From Bacteroides sp. CAG:927 (GTDB lineage Bacteria > Bacteroidota > Bacteroidia > Bacteroidales > Muribaculaceae): a stretch of 52,023 bases of DNA. Both the position numbers and the translations under genes were made by a program. The stretch lies in NCBI GenBank assembly GCA_000431155.1, contig HF985651.1, forward strand, positions 135,652 to 187,674, in the 5' to 3' direction. Numbering within the stretch: the stretch's first letter is position 1; each line of letters begins with the position of its first letter. The notes under the pieces are model-generated. The model did not search any database. It was not told where the DNA came from and saw nothing but the letters and a program-made list of their open reading frames with translations. Shown here piece by piece: positions 8,956 through 18,327 of the stretch.

Positions 8956-10134
8956 ATGAAAACTAATATAGGTGTGTTTTTCGGCGGCAGATCCACCGAA
9001 CACGAAATTTCTGTGATTTCTGCTAATCAGGCTATGCATGCCATTGACACCGAGAACTATGATGTAACCCCCATATATATCACCAAGCAGGGCAGATGGT
9101 ACACCGGAGAGGCTTTGAAAGATGTTGCCAATTATCGCGATATTCCCAAGCTCCTCAAGCAGTGTACCGAAATATACATGGAGCCTGTGTTTGATGATTA
9201 CAACATCTATCGTCGCAAACCCAAGATGTTCGGTTCCAATATCGTTACACGGCTTGATGTGGCTATACCGGTGCTTCATGGCTCTAACGGCGAGGATGGT
9301 ACTTTTGAGGGCATTCTTGACTCCATCGGCATTCCCTATGCTGGGTGCAATGTGCTCGCTTCCGCCAACGGCATGGACAAGATTACAATGAAAATGATTC
9401 TTCAGGCTTGTGATGTGCCTGTGGTGGATTATGTTTGGTTTACCGACAAGCAGTGGGATTCCAAGCGTCATCAGATGATTCAGCTTGTAGAGGAGAAACT
9501 CGGCTATCCTGTCATTGTGAAACCCGCCAACCTCGGTTCAAGTGTGGGTATTGGCCGTGCTGCCAATCGCGAGACTCTGATTGAGCGCGTTAATGAGGCT
9601 GAGAAATATTCCACCCGTCTGATTGTGGAGCACATGGTCGATAATCTTCATGAAGTGAACTGTTCCGTGCTCGGCGATTGCGACGATTACATCACCTCGG
9701 TATGTGAGGAGCCTATCAAGAGTGGTGAAATTCTCTCTTATTCCGACAAATATATGGGCGGCACCAAAGGTGCCAAAGGCATGCAGGCTTCGCAAAAACG
9801 CATCCCTGCCGATCTTCCCGCCTCTGTTACCGAGCGCATCCAGTTCTTGGCAGGTGAAACATTCCGTGTGCTTTCATGCCATGGCGTCAGCCGCGTGGAT
9901 GTGATAATGGATGCCGACAACGGTAATATTTATGTCAACGAAATCAACACCATACCCGGTTCTCTCTCGTTCTATCTTTGGGAAGCAACCGGCATACCTT
10001 TCAACGAGCTGATGGACCGCTTGGTCAAGCTCGCTCTTAAGCGTAAGCGTGAGGCAGCCATGAAAACCGTCAGCTACGACCAAAACATATTCAGCATGGG
10101 TGGCGGTGTTAAAGGTGCCAAAGGTGTGAAATAA
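8956..10134 (+). CDS. D-alanine--D-alanine ligase family protein
   Basis: A 392-residue ATP-grasp ligase with the Ddl signatures. These are FFGGRSTEHEISVISA at the N-terminus, LHGSNGEDGTFEGIL, the ATP-grasp segment YPVIVKPANLGSSVGIG, and the Mg-binding end EINTIPGSLSFYLWEA. It joins two D-alanines for peptidoglycan stem peptides. In the omega-loop region SYSDKYMGG keeps a Tyr where VanA-type D-Ala-D-Lac ligases carry a His, which argues for a D-Ala-D-Ala (or D-Ser) product. The acceptor specificity is not certain. It lies 30 bases after the MurF-like gene, and its stop overlaps the next start by one base (TAATG). Confidence 0.9.
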   Translation: MKTNIGVFFGGRSTEHEISVISANQAMHAIDTENYDVTPIYITKQGRWYTGEALKDVANYRDIPKLLKQCTEIYMEPVFDDYNIYRRKPKMFGSNIVTRLDVAIPVLHGSNGEDGTFEGILDSIGIPYAGCNVLASANGMDKITMKMILQACDVPVVDYVWFTDKQWDSKRHQMIQLVEEKLGYPVIVKPANLGSSVGIGRAANRETLIERVNEAEKYSTRLIVEHMVDNLHEVNCSVLGDCDDYITSVCEEPIKSGEILSYSDKYMGGTKGAKGMQASQKRIPADLPASVTERIQFLAGETFRVLSCHGVSRVDVIMDADNGNIYVNEINTIPGSLSFYLWEATGIPFNELMDRLVKLALKRKREAAMKTVSYDQNIFSMGGGVKGAKGVK

Positions 10135-11072
10135 TGAATGTTAAGGTCAAGGGGTATGTTATGGGGTCCGTGGCGGCGGCCACATATGGTCTCAACCCCA
10201 TGTTCACTCTCCCGCTTTACAAGGTGGGGATGGATGCCGATTCCGTACTCTTTTGGCGTTATCTCATTGCATTGCCGCTTCTGGCGGCAATGATTCTATG
10301 GCGTCGTCGCAGTTTCCGGCTGTCGCGTCGTCAGCTCGGTGCCACTGTGATTTTGGGCTGGCTTGTGGCGTTGTCGTCGCTCACACTTTTCCTCAGCTAC
10401 AACCACATGGATGCAGGCGTTGCCAGTACTATATTGTTTGTCTATCCTGTTATGGTGGCAGTTATTATGTCGCTGTTCTTTCATGAGAAGCTCACCGGTC
10501 TGACAGCCTTGTGTATAGCATTGGCAACTGTAGGTATAGGCATGCTCATGAAAAGTGGCTCGGGGGGAACTATACTCTCTCTTGTGGGGGTGGTACTGGT
10601 GCTCGCATCTGCATTGAGCTATGCCATATATATTGTGGCTGTAAACCGTTCATCGCTCCACGATGTGCCCACATTGGTCATAACATTCTATGTGTTGCTC
10701 TTTGGTGTGATTCTGTTCGTGTTGCGCATGTCCTTTGCCGGGAAGGTGACTGTGCCTCCTGCTGACCAATGGTGGTTATGGAGTTGTCTGATAGGGCTTG
10801 CCGTATTTCCCACTGCCATATCGTTCGCATGCACCAACACTGCCATTCAGTGCATCGGTTCAACCCCCACAGCCATACTTGGTGCCTTGGAGCCGTTGAC
10901 TGCCGTTGTCATAGGGGTTACAATGTTTGATGAGTCGTTCACGCCACGCATTTGTGGGGGATTGGTGCTGATTGTCATTGCCGTCAGCCTCGTGGTCGGT
11001 GGCAACAGTGTCTCTTCGGCTCTTGTGCGTGTGCGCCGCCTTTTCCCGAAGCTCCCTCGCTTAAACAAATAA
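10134..11072 (+). CDS. EamA/DMT-family transporter
   Basis: A 312-residue membrane protein with ten predicted transmembrane helices in two EamA repeats of about 140 residues. Typical motifs are FWRYLIALPLLA, SLTLFLSYNHMDAGVASTILFVYPVMVAV and, in the second repeat, TNTAIQCIGSTPTAILGALEPLTAVV. Members export or import amino acids, nucleotides or other metabolites across the inner membrane; the substrate is unknown here. The ATG overlaps the Ddl stop codon, indicating translational coupling within the cell-wall operon. Confidence 0.9.
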   Translation: MNVKVKGYVMGSVAAATYGLNPMFTLPLYKVGMDADSVLFWRYLIALPLLAAMILWRRRSFRLSRRQLGATVILGWLVALSSLTLFLSYNHMDAGVASTILFVYPVMVAVIMSLFFHEKLTGLTALCIALATVGIGMLMKSGSGGTILSLVGVVLVLASALSYAIYIVAVNRSSLHDVPTLVITFYVLLFGVILFVLRMSFAGKVTVPPADQWWLWSCLIGLAVFPTAISFACTNTAIQCIGSTPTAILGALEPLTAVVIGVTMFDESFTPRICGGLVLIVIAVSLVVGGNSVSSALVRVRRLFPKLPRLNK

Positions 11073-11088
11073 CCCCCATATTATAGTG

Positions 11089-12248
11089 ATGTCCCATATT
11101 AGAATCCATTCTGTTGATGCCCTGCGTGGATTTGCTGTAATGGCAATTCTTCTGATTCACAATGTTGAGCATTTTATATTTCCTGTCTATCCGGTGAGTG
11201 AACCCGATTGGCTGGCAGTTTTGGACAAATCTGTGTTTGATGTCACTTTTTTCTTGTTCGCTGGTAAGGCGTATGCCATATTCGCATTGCTGTTCGGATT
11301 CACGTTTTATATTCAAAACCGCAATCAGCAAAAGGCCGGACACGATTTTGGATACAGGTTCATGTGGAGATTATTGCTTTTGGCTGGGTTCGCTTGTCTC
11401 AACGCCGCTTTCTTTCCCGGTGGAGATGTGCTGTTGCTGTTTACAGTGGTCGGAGGGGTGCTTGTGATTGTACGGCACTGGAAAACTAAAAATGTGGCTA
11501 TCTTGGCTGTGCTGTTTTGCTTCAGCCTGTAGAATGGATTTATTTGTTGATGTTGGCTTTTGTGCCCGGGTTCCATATCCCTGATCTGCATGTCGGCGAA
11601 TTGTATGCCGAAGTGGGATCTGTTGTCAAGACTGGTAATTTCTGGGACTTTATTATGTGCAATATCGGGGTAGGACAAAAGGCCAGTCTGTTTTGGGCTA
11701 TAGATGCCGGCCGATTCATGCAGACTGCCGGGTTCTTCCTTCTTGGATTTATTTTGGGCAGAAAGCAGCTGTTCGTGTTGTCCGATGAGCATCTTCGCTT
11801 CTGGAAACGAATGTTGATAGTAGCATTCGCAGTATTTTTGCCACTATACTTTATTCATGCCCAATTGGCTGTCGTGGAGAATGCTGCGTGTAAATTATTG
11901 GCCATAATATTTGACATGTGGCAGAAATTATCGTTCGCATTCGTCCTTATTTCAGCTTTTATGCTTCTGTACGGCAAAACTTCCTTCGGACATCATTCAC
12001 ACCTTTTGCAGAACTATGGCAAAATGAGTCTTACCAATTATGTATCTCAATCAGTTATAGGTGCTTTGATATATTTCCCGATTGGACTCTATTTGGCTCC
12101 GTATTGTGGTTATACCATAAGTTTGTTTATCGGTATAGGCGTATTCGTTTTGCAATTGGCGTTTACGCAATGGTGGCTGTCAGCCCACAGACAAGGTCCT
12201 TTGGAGGCATTTTGGCACCGCCTTACATGGCTTCATTCCACTCGTTGA
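11089..12248 (+). pseudogene. DUF418-family membrane protein, frameshifted
   Basis: Two overlapping frames together encode one protein of about 386 residues. The first (ATG at 11089) carries the family start SVDALRGFAVMAILL and hydrophobic helices, and stops at 11530-11532 after ILAVLFCFSL. The second continues from about 11517 with QPVEWIYLLMLAF and ends in the DUF418 domain (GKMSLTNYVSQSVIGALIY, then GPLEAFWHRLTW). The break lies at TTTT (11515-11518). One extra T would give VLFLLQPVEWIY in a single frame. It may be a real inactivating deletion, a slippage-controlled switch, or a sequencing error. It lies 16 bases after the transporter gene. Confidence 0.8.
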
Positions 12249-12261
12249 GCGGCACTGTCTC

Positions 12262-12852
12262 TTAATCGCCGCAGCTGTCAAGCCCGAGTTGAATGGGGTC
12301 TTCCTCATCGCTCACTGTTGCGCATTCAGCCTTGGGCGGTATTCGTTTGATGAATTTTGCCGGATTGCCGGCCACAACTGTATCAGCGGCCACATCCTTG
12401 GTCACCACACTCCCTGCACCCACAATAGCGTTGTCGCCTATCGTCACTCCGGGCAATATTGTGGCACCCGCTCCTATCCATGCGTTCTTGCCTATATGCA
12501 CCGGCTCGCAGGTGATTATATGCCGTTCATACACATCATGGTTGTTGGAAATCAGCTGCACGTTGGCTGCTATCATGGCTCCGTCATCTATGGTTATCCC
12601 TCCCGCCGACATCATAAGGCATCCCGGCATGACTATCACGTTCTTACCTATCTTCACCATGTGTGGCCGTATGGCGGTGAGGGGAGAGCTTACACGGCTG
12701 CCTTCCCCCATTTCCGGAAATATGCGGTGCATCAGCTCTACGTATTCCGCTGTGCCGGGCATAGTGTGGTTGAAAGTGAATATTAACTGTGCATGTTCAT
12801 TGGCAAGCGCCAGCTCTTCCGTACTCTGTTTCGTTACATCTATTCTTATCAT
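12262..12852 (-). CDS. Sugar O-acetyltransferase (hexapeptide repeat, maltose acetyltransferase-like)
   Basis: A 196-residue left-handed beta-helix acyltransferase. An N-terminal helical part (1-60) precedes hexapeptide repeats such as IGKNVIVMPG, ITIDDGAMIAANVQL, VHIGKNAWIGAGATI and LPGVTIGDNAIVGAGSVV. The catalytic His lies in ISNNHDVYERH. The end AADTVVAGNPAKFIKRI is the conserved closing element of this family. It would transfer acetyl from acetyl-CoA to a sugar hydroxyl, acceptor unknown. It converges with the DUF418 gene (13-base gap) and lies 13 bases downstream of the PH-domain gene, so it could be third in that transcript. Confidence 0.88.
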   Translation of the reverse strand: MIRIDVTKQSTEELALANEHAQLIFTFNHTMPGTAEYVELMHRIFPEMGEGSRVSSPLTAIRPHMVKIGKNVIVMPGCLMMSAGGITIDDGAMIAANVQLISNNHDVYERHIITCEPVHIGKNAWIGAGATILPGVTIGDNAIVGAGSVVTKDVAADTVVAGNPAKFIKRIPPKAECATVSDEEDPIQLGLDSCGD

Positions 12853-12865
12853 ATGTCTGTATGAA

Positions 12866-14335
12866 TCATTGGTTATTTAATGTATCTCGCTCCGCCTGCG
12901 AAAGTATTAGGTTCCGTAATCTTACAACAGAATTGATTTTCAGGGAATACATCGATATAGTTTCTGCATTTGTGTAGAGCCGGAGAGATACACGATGTGT
13001 AAACCTCGTGAAAGGAGAACATTTGATTTCCACCGACTCTATGTCGCAGTATCTCATATAGTTGCTGATCTTGGCGATATTGCCGAGGTTTACCTTGATA
13101 TATGATTTGTTGAGTGCTATCCGGCTGTGCTTCCATGCCATGACTGCGCGTATCCCGGCCAAACATGCATACACGGAGCCGATTAAAACACCTAATGACA
13201 CTATCTCCACAAAATGTATCAGCACATAGGTCACAACCGCTGCCACAAGCAGGTTTGGAATAAATTTTCTTACGGCAACACCTTTTCCCGATTTGGCCGA
13301 AAGAAAAGGTTGCTCGTTTGCATGGGTGCTGTCATCAAGCCACCAGTCAATAACCTTTTCATCAAGGTTGGAGCCATAAATGCGTATTTCATTCCATTGC
13401 TTCGTCTCGGAAGCATTGGATGCCTGGCCTATAGTGATTGTTTTGCATCCGGCAATTTTTTCTAAGGGGTTTTGTTTTATCGTGATGATTGTCGCTTTGT
13501 CGCGAGAAAGGCGACAGGTGTAACGCGATAGAATTCCAGATGACATTGTGAGCTTTTCACCGATTATGGTTATTGCCATGTTGCCGTAACGTAGCATTAT
13601 TCTCGCGGTCAACAGCACTACGACGATAATATAGACCACCGCGAAGAAACAGAGCCATTGGCCGGCTGACGAAAGATACTCGCTGGCACCGGTGTCAATA
13701 TAATCAAAAATCCGGTCTGTCGTGTCACTGCCAAGCTCATTTAGATTGTTGAACACCGGAGTTAGGCAGGCTGCAAGCACTGAAAATCCCTTAAGATGAT
13801 TCTGGCATAAGGCTCCTTTTATGATATTTGAGTTGCTGACCCTCCATATTTCCTCTTTGGCAGTAATCTCGCTTTCCCCCACATGCGACAGAAGCATGAG
13901 CCAGTCACTTTCATTAAGAATCAGTTCCACATCCTTTTGGTCATTGGCGAGAGTGTCAAATGTCACGCCACGCATGTCAAGAACTTGGTACAACAGTCCT
14001 TTTTTAGTACGAAGATTGTGGATTTTCTCCAGAGGTATGCTTGTTGTTTGACGGAAGGCAATCCCGTGAGTAAAAATCAGTTTGTCGTCCTTGATATGAT
14101 ATTTCCTGTAATAATATTTCAGAAATGCTGCAAGCAGCGACAGGGATATAATTACTCCTGACGCTATCGCAATTTTTATCAGAGTCCCTGAAAATGAATT
14201 TTGCTCAGACGGCGTGAACAGAATGGACACGAATATAAAGAAAAAGGCACCGGCAAGTTCTTTGAATGTTTTCATGGCGATTATCACGAAAGCACCTGCA
14301 CTCATGCGGCGCGGACTTGAGAAGTCATTCTTCAT
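12866..14335 (-). CDS. bPH2 (DUF304) membrane protein, YdbT-like
   Basis: A 489-residue membrane protein with paired hydrophobic helices (about 15-70, 200-250, 360-395) alternating with bacterial PH-like domains. Repeat signatures include LIFTHGIAFRQTTSIPLEKIHNLRTKKGLLYQVLDM and LTMSSGILSRYTCRLSRDKATIITIKQNPLEKIAG. It resembles Bacillus YdbT, which has several PH domains and partners the shorter YdbS. Its start overlaps the end of the YdbS-like gene by 11 bases, so the two are translated together. Function in the cell is unknown; an envelope role is likely. Confidence 0.8.
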   Translation of the reverse strand: MKNDFSSPRRMSAGAFVIIAMKTFKELAGAFFFIFVSILFTPSEQNSFSGTLIKIAIASGVIISLSLLAAFLKYYYRKYHIKDDKLIFTHGIAFRQTTSIPLEKIHNLRTKKGLLYQVLDMRGVTFDTLANDQKDVELILNESDWLMLLSHVGESEITAKEEIWRVSNSNIIKGALCQNHLKGFSVLAACLTPVFNNLNELGSDTTDRIFDYIDTGASEYLSSAGQWLCFFAVVYIIVVVLLTARIMLRYGNMAITIIGEKLTMSSGILSRYTCRLSRDKATIITIKQNPLEKIAGCKTITIGQASNASETKQWNEIRIYGSNLDEKVIDWWLDDSTHANEQPFLSAKSGKGVAVRKFIPNLLVAAVVTYVLIHFVEIVSLGVLIGSVYACLAGIRAVMAWKHSRIALNKSYIKVNLGNIAKISNYMRYCDIESVEIKCSPFTRFTHRVSLRLYTNAETISMYSLKINSVVRLRNLILSQAERDTLNNQ

Positions 14336-14840
14336 CGCAACAGGTATTTGCCAATATCAACGATTTTAACTCTTCGGCTTTTTCCCGTGTCAGACCCGGT
14401 ATAGTCATTTGGCTGGTAATTGACTGTGAGCCGTTTATCACATCAATATAATACAGTCCGAAAATACTCGTCACTGGATTGCGGCGCACGCTTACCTGCT
14501 GTATTTTGCAGAACGGTATGGTGGTAACCTTGGGAAAAAAGATTCCGGATCTGTAGGAAATATCCTTTTCACTGAGCCTATACCCTTTGAAAGAGTATAT
14601 TTTGCGAACGAACGCCATATTTGCAACAAAAGCCGCAGTCAGCACCAACTCAGCCCCGATCAGCATAAGAGGCATGCTCTCGGCTTCAATCAGCAGAATG
14701 AATAGGGCACAAGCCATAAGAATCACATATACAAGCAGGAGCCTGACATAAACCACCTTAATGTAGTCTTTATCAACCGGCTCAAATCTGAGATTGTTGT
14801 ATGGCAGAATATCGTCGCACAAAGATGGGCTATTTGTCAT
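14325..14840 (-). CDS. bPH2 (DUF304) membrane protein, YdbS-like
   Basis: A 171-residue protein with two membrane helices (about 30-75) and one bacterial PH domain (about 80-165). The domain is marked by YRLSEKDISYRSGIFFPKVTTIP and then KIQQVSVRRNPVTSIFGLYYI. YdbS and YdbT proteins are usually encoded together, and here the stop overlaps the next start by 11 bases. A -7 element lies at 14867-14874. The biochemical function is not known. Confidence 0.8.
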   Translation of the reverse strand: MTNSPSLCDDILPYNNLRFEPVDKDYIKVVYVRLLLVYVILMACALFILLIEAESMPLMLIGAELVLTAAFVANMAFVRKIYSFKGYRLSEKDISYRSGIFFPKVTTIPFCKIQQVSVRRNPVTSIFGLYYIDVINGSQSITSQMTIPGLTREKAEELKSLILANTCCDEE

Positions 14841-14866
14841 AAAAGCACAAGATTATAATTCATCTG

Positions 14867-14874
14867 CAAATTTA
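14867..14874 (-). promoter_or_regulatory. -7 element for the PH-domain gene pair
   Basis: Minus-strand TAAATTTG lies 26 bases before the ATG at 14840. No clear TTTG occurs at the -33 distance. Confidence 0.4.
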
Positions 14875-14933
14875 ATGAAATTAACCCTTAGCCTGAATTA
14901 AATTAAAGAATATTTGTCCGCACAATCCAGCTC

Positions 14934-14970
14934 TAAAACAAAAGAGGCGAGCCATTCGGTTCGCCCCTTT
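14934..14970 (-). terminator. Rho-independent terminator after pgk
   Basis: A 13-base stem (14941-14953 with 14958-14970, loop of four, only two non-Watson-Crick positions) is followed on the minus strand by a T-rich run. It lies 21 bases past the pgk stop. Confidence 0.85.
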
Positions 14971-14991
14971 AATCTGTAGTGCAAATATCGT

Positions 14992-16239
14992 TTAGCCCTT
15001 GATTGCTGCGATACCGGGAAGCACTTTACCTTCAATAGCTTCAAGAAGAGCGCCGCCACCGGTTGACACATAAGATACCTGATCAGCAAGACCGAACTTG
15101 TTGATACAAGCCACTGAGTCACCGCCGCCAACCAAAGAGAATGCACCATTGTTGGTGGCTTCCACTATAGCATCGGCAATTGCGCGTGAGCCTGCGGTAA
15201 AGTTGTCAAATTCAAATACGCCGGCAGGACCGTTCCAGAGAATAGTCTTGGCACCCTTGATGGCATCAGCAAAAGCTTTGCGGGTTTCGGGACCTGCATC
15301 AAGACCTTCCCAGCCATCGGGAATGTCCATCACAGAGCATATCTGGGTGTGAGCGTCGTTGGAGAATGAATCAGCAGCCACGCAGTCTGTACCGAGCACC
15401 AGATTAACGCCTTTGTCTTTGGCTTTCTTCATGATGTCAAGAGCCAGCTGCAGTTTGTCGTCCTCGCAGATTGACTGACCGATCTTGCCGCCCATAGCTT
15501 TTGCAAAAGTATAAGTCATGCCGCCGCAAAGTATCAGGTTGTCCACCTTGTCCATAAGGTTCTCGATAATACCGATCTTGGTTGAAACCTTGGAGCCGCC
15601 CATGATAGCGGTGAAGGGGCGTTTGATGTCGCTGAGGATATTGTCAACGGCCTTAACCTCTTTCTCCATCAGGTAGCCGAGCATCTTGTCTTCCTTGTCA
15701 AAATAGTCTGCGATTACGGCTGTTGAAGCGTGTTTGCGGTGTGCGGTACCGAATGCATCGTTCACGTAAACATCTGCATAGCTGGCCAATGTTTTTGCAA
15801 ACTCTTTCTGACGCTCTTTCATCTCCTTTTTGGCTGCGTCATAGTTGGGATCTTCCTTGTCGATGCCAACGGGTTTGCCTTCCTCTTCAGGATAGAAACG
15901 GAGGTTTTCAAGCAGAAGCACTTCGCCGGGTTTGAGGTTGGCTGCTGCTTCAGCTGCATTGGCGCAATCGGGTGCAAATTTCACCTCGCGGCCAAGGGCT
16001 TTGGCTACATCGTCCTTGATTTGGGCAAGAGAGAATTTGGGGTTCACTTTGCCTTTGGGTTTACCCATGTGGCTCATGATAATAAGGCTGCCACCGTCCT
16101 TGAGAATCTTTTCAAGAGTGGGAAGAGCACCGCGAATACGGGTGTCGTCGGTGATTTTACCGTTTTCGTCAAGGGGCACATTGAAGTCCACGCGAACGAT
16201 GGCCTTCTTGCCAGCGAAATTGTAATTGTCGATATTCAT
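14992..16239 (-). CDS. pgk: Phosphoglycerate kinase
   Basis: A 415-residue glycolytic enzyme transferring phosphate between 1,3-bisphosphoglycerate and ADP. The family blocks are complete. The N-domain has KKAIVRVDFNVPLDENG, IIMSHMGKPKG and LLLENLRFYPEE. The C-domain has AIMGGSKVSTKIGIIENL, LWNGPAGVFEF and, at the end, VGGGDSVACINKFG and STGGGALLEAIEG. Length is normal. The transcript is probably monocistronic: a -7 element lies 66 bases upstream (16305-16312) and a strong terminator lies directly downstream. Confidence 0.98.
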   Translation of the reverse strand: MNIDNYNFAGKKAIVRVDFNVPLDENGKITDDTRIRGALPTLEKILKDGGSLIIMSHMGKPKGKVNPKFSLAQIKDDVAKALGREVKFAPDCANAAEAAANLKPGEVLLLENLRFYPEEEGKPVGIDKEDPNYDAAKKEMKERQKEFAKTLASYADVYVNDAFGTAHRKHASTAVIADYFDKEDKMLGYLMEKEVKAVDNILSDIKRPFTAIMGGSKVSTKIGIIENLMDKVDNLILCGGMTYTFAKAMGGKIGQSICEDDKLQLALDIMKKAKDKGVNLVLGTDCVAADSFSNDAHTQICSVMDIPDGWEGLDAGPETRKAFADAIKGAKTILWNGPAGVFEFDNFTAGSRAIADAIVEATNNGAFSLVGGGDSVACINKFGLADQVSYVSTGGGALLEAIEGKVLPGIAAIKG

Positions 16240-16304
16240 TTTAGTAAATGGTTGATTATGAGTTGAGTTTATATTCCAATTGTAAATAACATTTGCTTGA
16301 TAGG

Positions 16305-16312
16305 CAAAGTTA
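16305..16312 (-). promoter_or_regulatory. -7 element of pgk
   Basis: Minus-strand TAACTTTG, a perfect -7 match, in the 98-base gap between pyrF and pgk. The -33 position lacks TTTG. Confidence 0.55.
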
Positions 16313-16337
16313 GTGAATAGTTTTTAAAACTTGCTTA

Positions 16338-17165
16338 TCAAGAGTTATATTTTTCAAGCAGCCCCTTCATCTGCTCGGCAAGCTTGGCTGCTTCGCGTCC
16401 GGCCGCTTCTGCAAAATCCTCGCCCGACGATGCATATATTATGCCGCGTGAAGAGTTCACAATCAGGCCGCAATCCTTGGTCATACCGTAACGGCACACT
16501 TCTTCAAGGCTTCCCCCTTGTGCTCCTACGCCGGGCACAAGCAGAAAATGATTGGGAGCGTGCTCGCGTATTTTGGCAAACATGCTTCCCTGAGTGGCTC
16601 CCACCACATACATCATGGCTTCCTTGTCTGCCCATTCCTGTGATTTGTCCAGAACTTGCTCAAACAGCTGCTTGCCGTCCTTGTCCTCTGTGAGCTGGAA
16701 ATCATGGCTACCCGGGTTGGATGTAAGCGCCAGCAGTATCACCCATTTCCCTTCATATCCCAGAAATGGAGTCACACTGTCGCTTCCCATATATGGAGCC
16801 ACAGTGAGCGCGTCCACATTCAGATGCTCAAAAAAAGTCCGCGCATATAGTTTGGAGGTATTGCCTATGTCGCCGCGTTTCGCATCAGCGATTATGAACA
16901 TTTCCGGATATTTTTCCCGTATGTATCCTATTGTGCGTTCAAGGGCCACCCAGCCTTCCACTCCGTCCGCTTCATAGAATGCGAGATTGGGTTTGTATGC
17001 GATGCAGTAGGGGGCCGTTGCGTCAATTATGGCACGGTTGAATTCAAACACAGCATCACGGCTGCCCATAAGGCATGATGGCCGTTTGGCCGGATCTGTG
17101 TCAAGGCCCACGCAAAGAAACGAGCCTTTTGTGCGAATTTGCTCAACGAGTTGATTGTAATTCAT
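16338..17165 (-). CDS. pyrF: Orotidine 5'-phosphate decarboxylase (type 2)
   Basis: A 275-residue enzyme making UMP from OMP, the last step of de novo pyrimidine synthesis. It has the catalytic motif DAKRGDIGNTS (Asp-Lys-Asp network), SFLCVGLDTDPAKRP at the N-terminus and VPGVGAQGGSLEEV near the phosphate site. Length and motif spacing fit the longer type-2 subfamily, as in mycobacteria and Bacteroidetes, and not the E. coli form of about 245 residues. It starts 27 bases after the prfA stop and is probably cotranscribed with it. Confidence 0.96.
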   Translation of the reverse strand: MNYNQLVEQIRTKGSFLCVGLDTDPAKRPSCLMGSRDAVFEFNRAIIDATAPYCIAYKPNLAFYEADGVEGWVALERTIGYIREKYPEMFIIADAKRGDIGNTSKLYARTFFEHLNVDALTVAPYMGSDSVTPFLGYEGKWVILLALTSNPGSHDFQLTEDKDGKQLFEQVLDKSQEWADKEAMMYVVGATQGSMFAKIREHAPNHFLLVPGVGAQGGSLEEVCRYGMTKDCGLIVNSSRGIIYASSGEDFAEAAGREAAKLAEQMKGLLEKYNS

Positions 17166-17192
17166 GATAAAAAATGCTGTTTATGGAGTAGA

Positions 17193-18302
17193 TTAAAGTT
17201 CCGATTCCTTTAGCTTCTCGGCATTCTCCGCCACAATCAGATGGTCAATCACATCCTGTATGTCACCGTCCATGAATGCGGCCAGATTATAGATGGTGTA
17301 ATTGATGCGGTGGTCGGTAATACGCCCCTGCGGATAATTGTAGGTGCGTATCTTCGCCGATCGGTCGCCGGTTGACACCATCGTCTTGCGGCGCGAAGCT
17401 ATGTCGTCTATATATTTCTGATGCTCTTTGTCATATATGAAAGTGCGCAGGCGGCTCAGTGCTCTTTCCTTGTTCTTGGGTTGGTCGCGGGTTTCCGTAC
17501 ATTCTATGAGTATCTCCTCCGTTTCCCCGCTGTTGGGATTGCGCCACATGTAGCGCAGGCGCACGCCCGACTCCACCTTGTTCACATTCTGGCCGCCGGC
17601 ACCCCCGCTCCTGAATGTGTCCCATTTGATTTCGCCTTCATTGATTTCCACATCAAAAGGCTCTGCTTCCGGCAGCACAGCTACCGTGGCCGCCGATGTG
17701 TGCACGCGTCCTTGGGTTTCTGTCGCCGGCACGCGCTGCACGCGGTGTACACCGCTCTCATATTTCAGAGTGCCATATACATTGTCGCCCGTCACTGACA
17801 TCACTATCTCCTTGTACCCCCCCGCAGCTCCTTCGCTTGCCGAGGTAATGGCCACGTTCCATCCTTTTGTCTCGCAATACTTCATATACATCTTGGCAAG
17901 GTCACCGGCAAATATTGCCGCCTCGTCGCCTCCTGTGCCGCCGCGTATCTCCAGTATCGCATTCTTGCCATCCTCCGGATCCGCCGGAATCAGTAGCAGC
18001 TTTATCTCCTCTTCAAGCCCTGGCAAAAGGCTCTGCGCCTCGTCAAGCTCCTCTTTCGCCATCTCGCGCAGCTCTTCATCGCTCTCTGTGTCAAGCACCT
18101 GACGGGCCTCTTCAATATTCGCCACAATAGTGCGGTAGCGTCGTGTGGCATTGACCAGCCTTTCCAGGTCCTTATACTCCTTGGTCAGGCGCACATAGCG
18201 TTTCATGTCACTGATCACATTGGGGTCAGTGATGAGGGTGCTTACTTCTTCAAATCGCGATTCTATGCCGTCAAGGCGTGTAAGAAGGGAATTGTCGGCC
18301 AT
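17193..18302 (-). CDS. prfA: Peptide chain release factor 1
   Basis: A 369-residue translation termination factor recognising UAA and UAG. The stop-codon-reading tripeptide PAT occurs in VQRVPATETQGRVHTS, which separates RF1 from RF2 (SPF). The peptidyl-tRNA hydrolysis motif GGQ lies in RSGGAGGQNVNKVES. The N-terminal coiled-coil domain covers about 5-110. It heads a probable prfA-pyrF operon, with a good promoter at 18328-18358. Confidence 0.97.
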   Translation of the reverse strand: MADNSLLTRLDGIESRFEEVSTLITDPNVISDMKRYVRLTKEYKDLERLVNATRRYRTIVANIEEARQVLDTESDEELREMAKEELDEAQSLLPGLEEEIKLLLIPADPEDGKNAILEIRGGTGGDEAAIFAGDLAKMYMKYCETKGWNVAITSASEGAAGGYKEIVMSVTGDNVYGTLKYESGVHRVQRVPATETQGRVHTSAATVAVLPEAEPFDVEINEGEIKWDTFRSGGAGGQNVNKVESGVRLRYMWRNPNSGETEEILIECTETRDQPKNKERALSRLRTFIYDKEHQKYIDDIASRRKTMVSTGDRSAKIRTYNYPQGRITDHRINYTIYNLAAFMDGDIQDVIDHLIVAENAEKLKESEL

Positions 18303-18327
18303 TTTGGTGGATGTAGTGAATTTTGTG

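Noticed and set aside
8956..10134. Ddl as a VanA-type D-Ala-D-Lac ligase (glycopeptide resistance)
   Set aside because: The omega-loop region has SYSDKYMGG with Tyr, not the His of VanA/VanB. There are no vanH, vanX or vanRS genes in the neighbourhood.
15730..16266. Long plus-strand open frame opposite pgk
   Set aside because: It is antisense to a fully conserved phosphoglycerate kinase, has no family resemblance, and shows hydrophobic runs expected from reversed codons.
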